Part shown: positions 62,550 to 64,000 of the stretch, one piece after another
Numbering within the stretch: the first letter of the stretch is position 1
Layout of the letters: each line of letters starts with the position of its first letter
Origin: JADFQT01 sp965216025
GTDB lineage: Bacteria > Chloroflexota > Dehalococcoidia > Lucifugimonadales > UBA3495
Assembly (NCBI GenBank): GCA_965216025.1
Contig: CBDCEX010000012.1
Location: 124,001-188,000, forward strand
DNA: 64,000 nucleotides
Reading direction: 5' to 3'
The notes under the pieces: model-generated
The model's input: only the letters and a program-made list of their open reading frames with translations
Database searches by the model: none
Told to the model about the DNA's origin: nothing
Program-made: the position numbers and the translations under genes

Positions 62550-62750
62550 TTAGGTCAGGTTGTACCGGCGCCGCATTCTTTCAATTCGTCCCTGGGTGTC
62601 AACCATCCGCTGCTGACCGGTATAGAAGGGGTGGCACTTGCTGCATACTTCTACCCGCAGCGTGGGCTTGGTGGCGCCGGTTTGGAAGGTGTTTCCACAG
62701 GAGCAGATCACCGTGGAGTTAAAAAACTGGGGATGAATTTCTGATTTCAT
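62550..62750 (-). CDS. rpmE: 50S ribosomal protein L31
   Basis: 66 residues, zinc-type L31: EIHPQFFNSTVICSCGNTFQ with CxC, and EVCSKCHPFYTGQQRMVDTQG with CxxC, the four zinc ligands. Downstream of rpmA on the same strand, part of a ribosomal cluster. Confidence 0.97.
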   Translation of the reverse strand: MKSEIHPQFFNSTVICSCGNTFQTGATKPTLRVEVCSKCHPFYTGQQRMVDTQGRIERMRRRYNLT

Positions 62751-62789
62751 AATGCTTTGTTGTTGAACCTCTACTGCTTTGGAGAATCG

Positions 62790-63044
62790 CTAAATCGGGT
62801 AAACACTGACGCGACGCCGGCCCTTGGACTTCCACTCATATTTCACCTCTCCGGCGATCATGGCGAACAAGGTGAAATCCCGTCCCAAGCCCACATTGGT
62901 TCCGGGGTGAATCCTGGTTCCCTTTTGCCGGACCAGTATGGAGCCGCCGGTTACCCGCTGGCCGCCATATCGCTTTACACCAAGACTCTTGGGATTGCTA
63001 TCCCGGCCATTGTTGGTGCTTCCTCCGGCCTTTTTGTGGGCCAT
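62790..63044 (-). CDS. rpmA: 50S ribosomal protein L27
   Basis: 84 residues. MAHKKAGGSTNNGRDSNPKS at the start, LGVKRYGGQRVTGGSILVRQ in the core, and GRDFTLFAMIAGEVKYEWK near the end. Starts 4 nt after rplU ends, an operon. Confidence 0.97.
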   Translation of the reverse strand: MAHKKAGGSTNNGRDSNPKSLGVKRYGGQRVTGGSILVRQKGTRIHPGTNVGLGRDFTLFAMIAGEVKYEWKSKGRRRVSVYPI

Positions 63045-63048
63045 GAGA

Positions 63049-63369
63049 CTAACCTCCTGATTGGATGCCTTGAATCAGCAAACGGGTGTAGATTTGCCGG
63101 TGTCCCTTCTTGCGCCGGTAGCGGGTCTTCCGCTTGTATTTGAAGACGATCAATTTGCGGTCTTTGTAATGGGATTGAACTTCAGCCGTAACCGTGGCCC
63201 CGGAAACAAGCGGAGCGCCGAAACTGACCTGGCCATCTTCGGAGACGGCCAATACTTGGTCGAATTCGGCGATGGTGCCCACTTCCAGGGAAAGCTTTTC
63301 CACGTCGAGCACATCTCCGGGCTTGACCCGGTACTGCTTTCCGCCTGTCTTGAATATTGCGTAGTCCAT
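63049..63369 (-). CDS. rplU: 50S ribosomal protein L21
   Basis: 106 residues from MDYAIFKTGGKQYRVKPGD. The family pattern continues with VEKLSLEVGTIAEFDQVL and FKYKRKTRYRRKKGHRQIYT. An upstream frame to 63387 adds MRSGRY; the conserved start is preferred. Heads the rplU-rpmA-rpmE operon. Confidence 0.97.
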   Translation of the reverse strand: MDYAIFKTGGKQYRVKPGDVLDVEKLSLEVGTIAEFDQVLAVSEDGQVSFGAPLVSGATVTAEVQSHYKDRKLIVFKYKRKTRYRRKKGHRQIYTRLLIQGIQSGG

Positions 63370-63588
63370 ATAACGTCCAGACCTCAACCCTCTAATTCTA
63401 GGGGGTCCGAATTACCCATGTCAAGAAGGATATCAGTGGGGGATCGCGGAATCCGAGCGGGGGATTCAGTCACGCCGAAGATTATTCCGATATTAGCTGT
63501 TGAGAAAGCTCAGCCTTTACCCGGTTGGGGCTGAATCCCCGGATGGAGCGGCTTTGACAAATGTTAGGCGCGGTCTTAGCATTGCCCC

Positions 63589-63767
63589 CTAGAAGTCTGG
63601 CCGGAAAGCCATTGGCCGGGTTTTGCGCTACGCGAAGCAGGCGTATTCAAGCACTTATATGGCATGGTGGTGCATGTAATACGTTGCAACACCCACTATG
63701 CCATCGATAATCGACGTTAAGAAAACGCTGGCCTAGGGGGAATCGAGGTTTCCGGCCAGACTTCTAG
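63589..63767. mobile_element. Miniature element family 1, copy E
   Basis: 179 bp with perfect ends. Same sequence as copy D but inverted; its inner part (ATGCATGTAATACG...CACCCACTATGCC) forms a second hairpin. Lies between rplU and a VOC gene. Confidence 0.9.
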
Positions 63768-63810
63768 GACGACCGTCAGCAAACCGCTTGCTTCACAAGG
63801 GAGTTAAGAC

Positions 63811-64000
63811 ATGGACGCATCCGCTATTTCCCATATCGCTATCTGTGTGGCCGACCTGGACAAGTCCCTGGAGTTCTACCGGGACATCCTGGGTATGAGG
63901 GTGCTGGCCGACCGGATGCAAGATACCACCTCCGGGGGCTTGCCTCACGTTTATCAGCGCCAGCGAAAGACCCGCCGTCAGGTGCGGCTGGCCTATGGTA
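63811..64000 (+). CDS. VOC/glyoxalase family protein, partial
   Basis: First 63 residues before the right edge: SHIAICVADLDKSLEFYRDI, then LGMRVLADRMQDTTSGGLPH. That is the family start with metal-binding His in SHIAI. The complete domain is not visible. ATG 63811 has AAGGGAG upstream. Confidence 0.85.
   Translation, partial: MDASAISHIAICVADLDKSLEFYRDILGMRVLADRMQDTTSGGLPHVYQRQRKTRRQVRLAYG

Noticed and set aside
1..64000. CRISPR arrays, rRNA and tRNA genes
   Set aside because: No regularly spaced repeats, no rRNA-like stretches and no cloverleaf with a T-arm motif were seen by eye.

Overview
The window is a high-GC bacterial chromosome segment with TTG/GTG starts and many purine-rich ribosome binding sites. 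Three features suggest a Chloroflexota relative of the Dehalococcoidia/SAR202 type. It is rich in MmgE/PrpD, enoyl-CoA hydratase, CoA-transferase, dienelactone hydrolase and quinone-oxidoreductase genes. It has a DUF1800-DUF1501-NHL cluster, and it carries an ArlH-like ATPase beside bacterial prepilins. This placement is an inference; no rRNA or tRNA gene was found.

Layout. 1-3.5 kb: an RND efflux pump running off the left edge, with its MarR regulator. 3.7-8.9 kb: CoA-transferase, Rieske protein, FKBP isomerase, SDR and small unknown genes. 8.9-12.2 kb: three transposon relics. 12.2-22.1 kb: an MFS exporter, small genes, two MmgE/PrpD enzymes, a quinone oxidoreductase, and trpE/trpG behind a tRNA-Trp T-box leader. 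22.2-38 kb: a mobile-element island with tandem IS66 copies, two inverted IS1380 copies, an IS630 copy and an ISAs1 copy. Among these sit a DASS transporter, an enoyl-CoA hydratase, an ArlH-like ATPase and two prepilins. 38-51 kb: an AroQ-like protein, a protoglobin, a second MFS exporter, an NHLRC2-like thioredoxin/NHL protein, two dienelactone hydrolases, an aminotransferase and the DUF1800/DUF1501/NHL cluster. 51-64 kb: a MoaB-like protein, HIT, methyltransferase and hydrolase genes, a methyltransferase shattered by nested transposons, gamma-glutamyltransferase, DUF1385, the ribosomal genes rpmE-rpmA-rplU and a partial VOC gene.

Main observations. (1) The NHLRC2-like gene has an in-frame TGA in its redox motif (C-TGA-I-N-C), followed by a SECIS-like hairpin, so it probably encodes a selenoprotein that ordinary gene calling truncates. 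(2) A ~178-bp palindromic element with ends AAGTCTGGCCGGAAA duplicates CTAG on insertion and occurs five times. One copy replaced the C-terminus of the MarR regulator. Two more, together with an IS701-family element and a 144-bp IS701-derived miniature, broke a methyltransferase into three pieces. Removing the elements with one CTAG per site restores both reading frames exactly (146 and 213 residues). (3) The trp T-box leader is itself split by a small IS630-type miniature element. (4) An AroQ-like protein has lost the key catalytic residues.

The mobile load covers at least six IS families (IS630, ISAs1, IS66, IS1380, IS701 and an ISAzo13 relic) and three miniature-element families. Several target-site duplications are perfect, so much of the activity looks recent.
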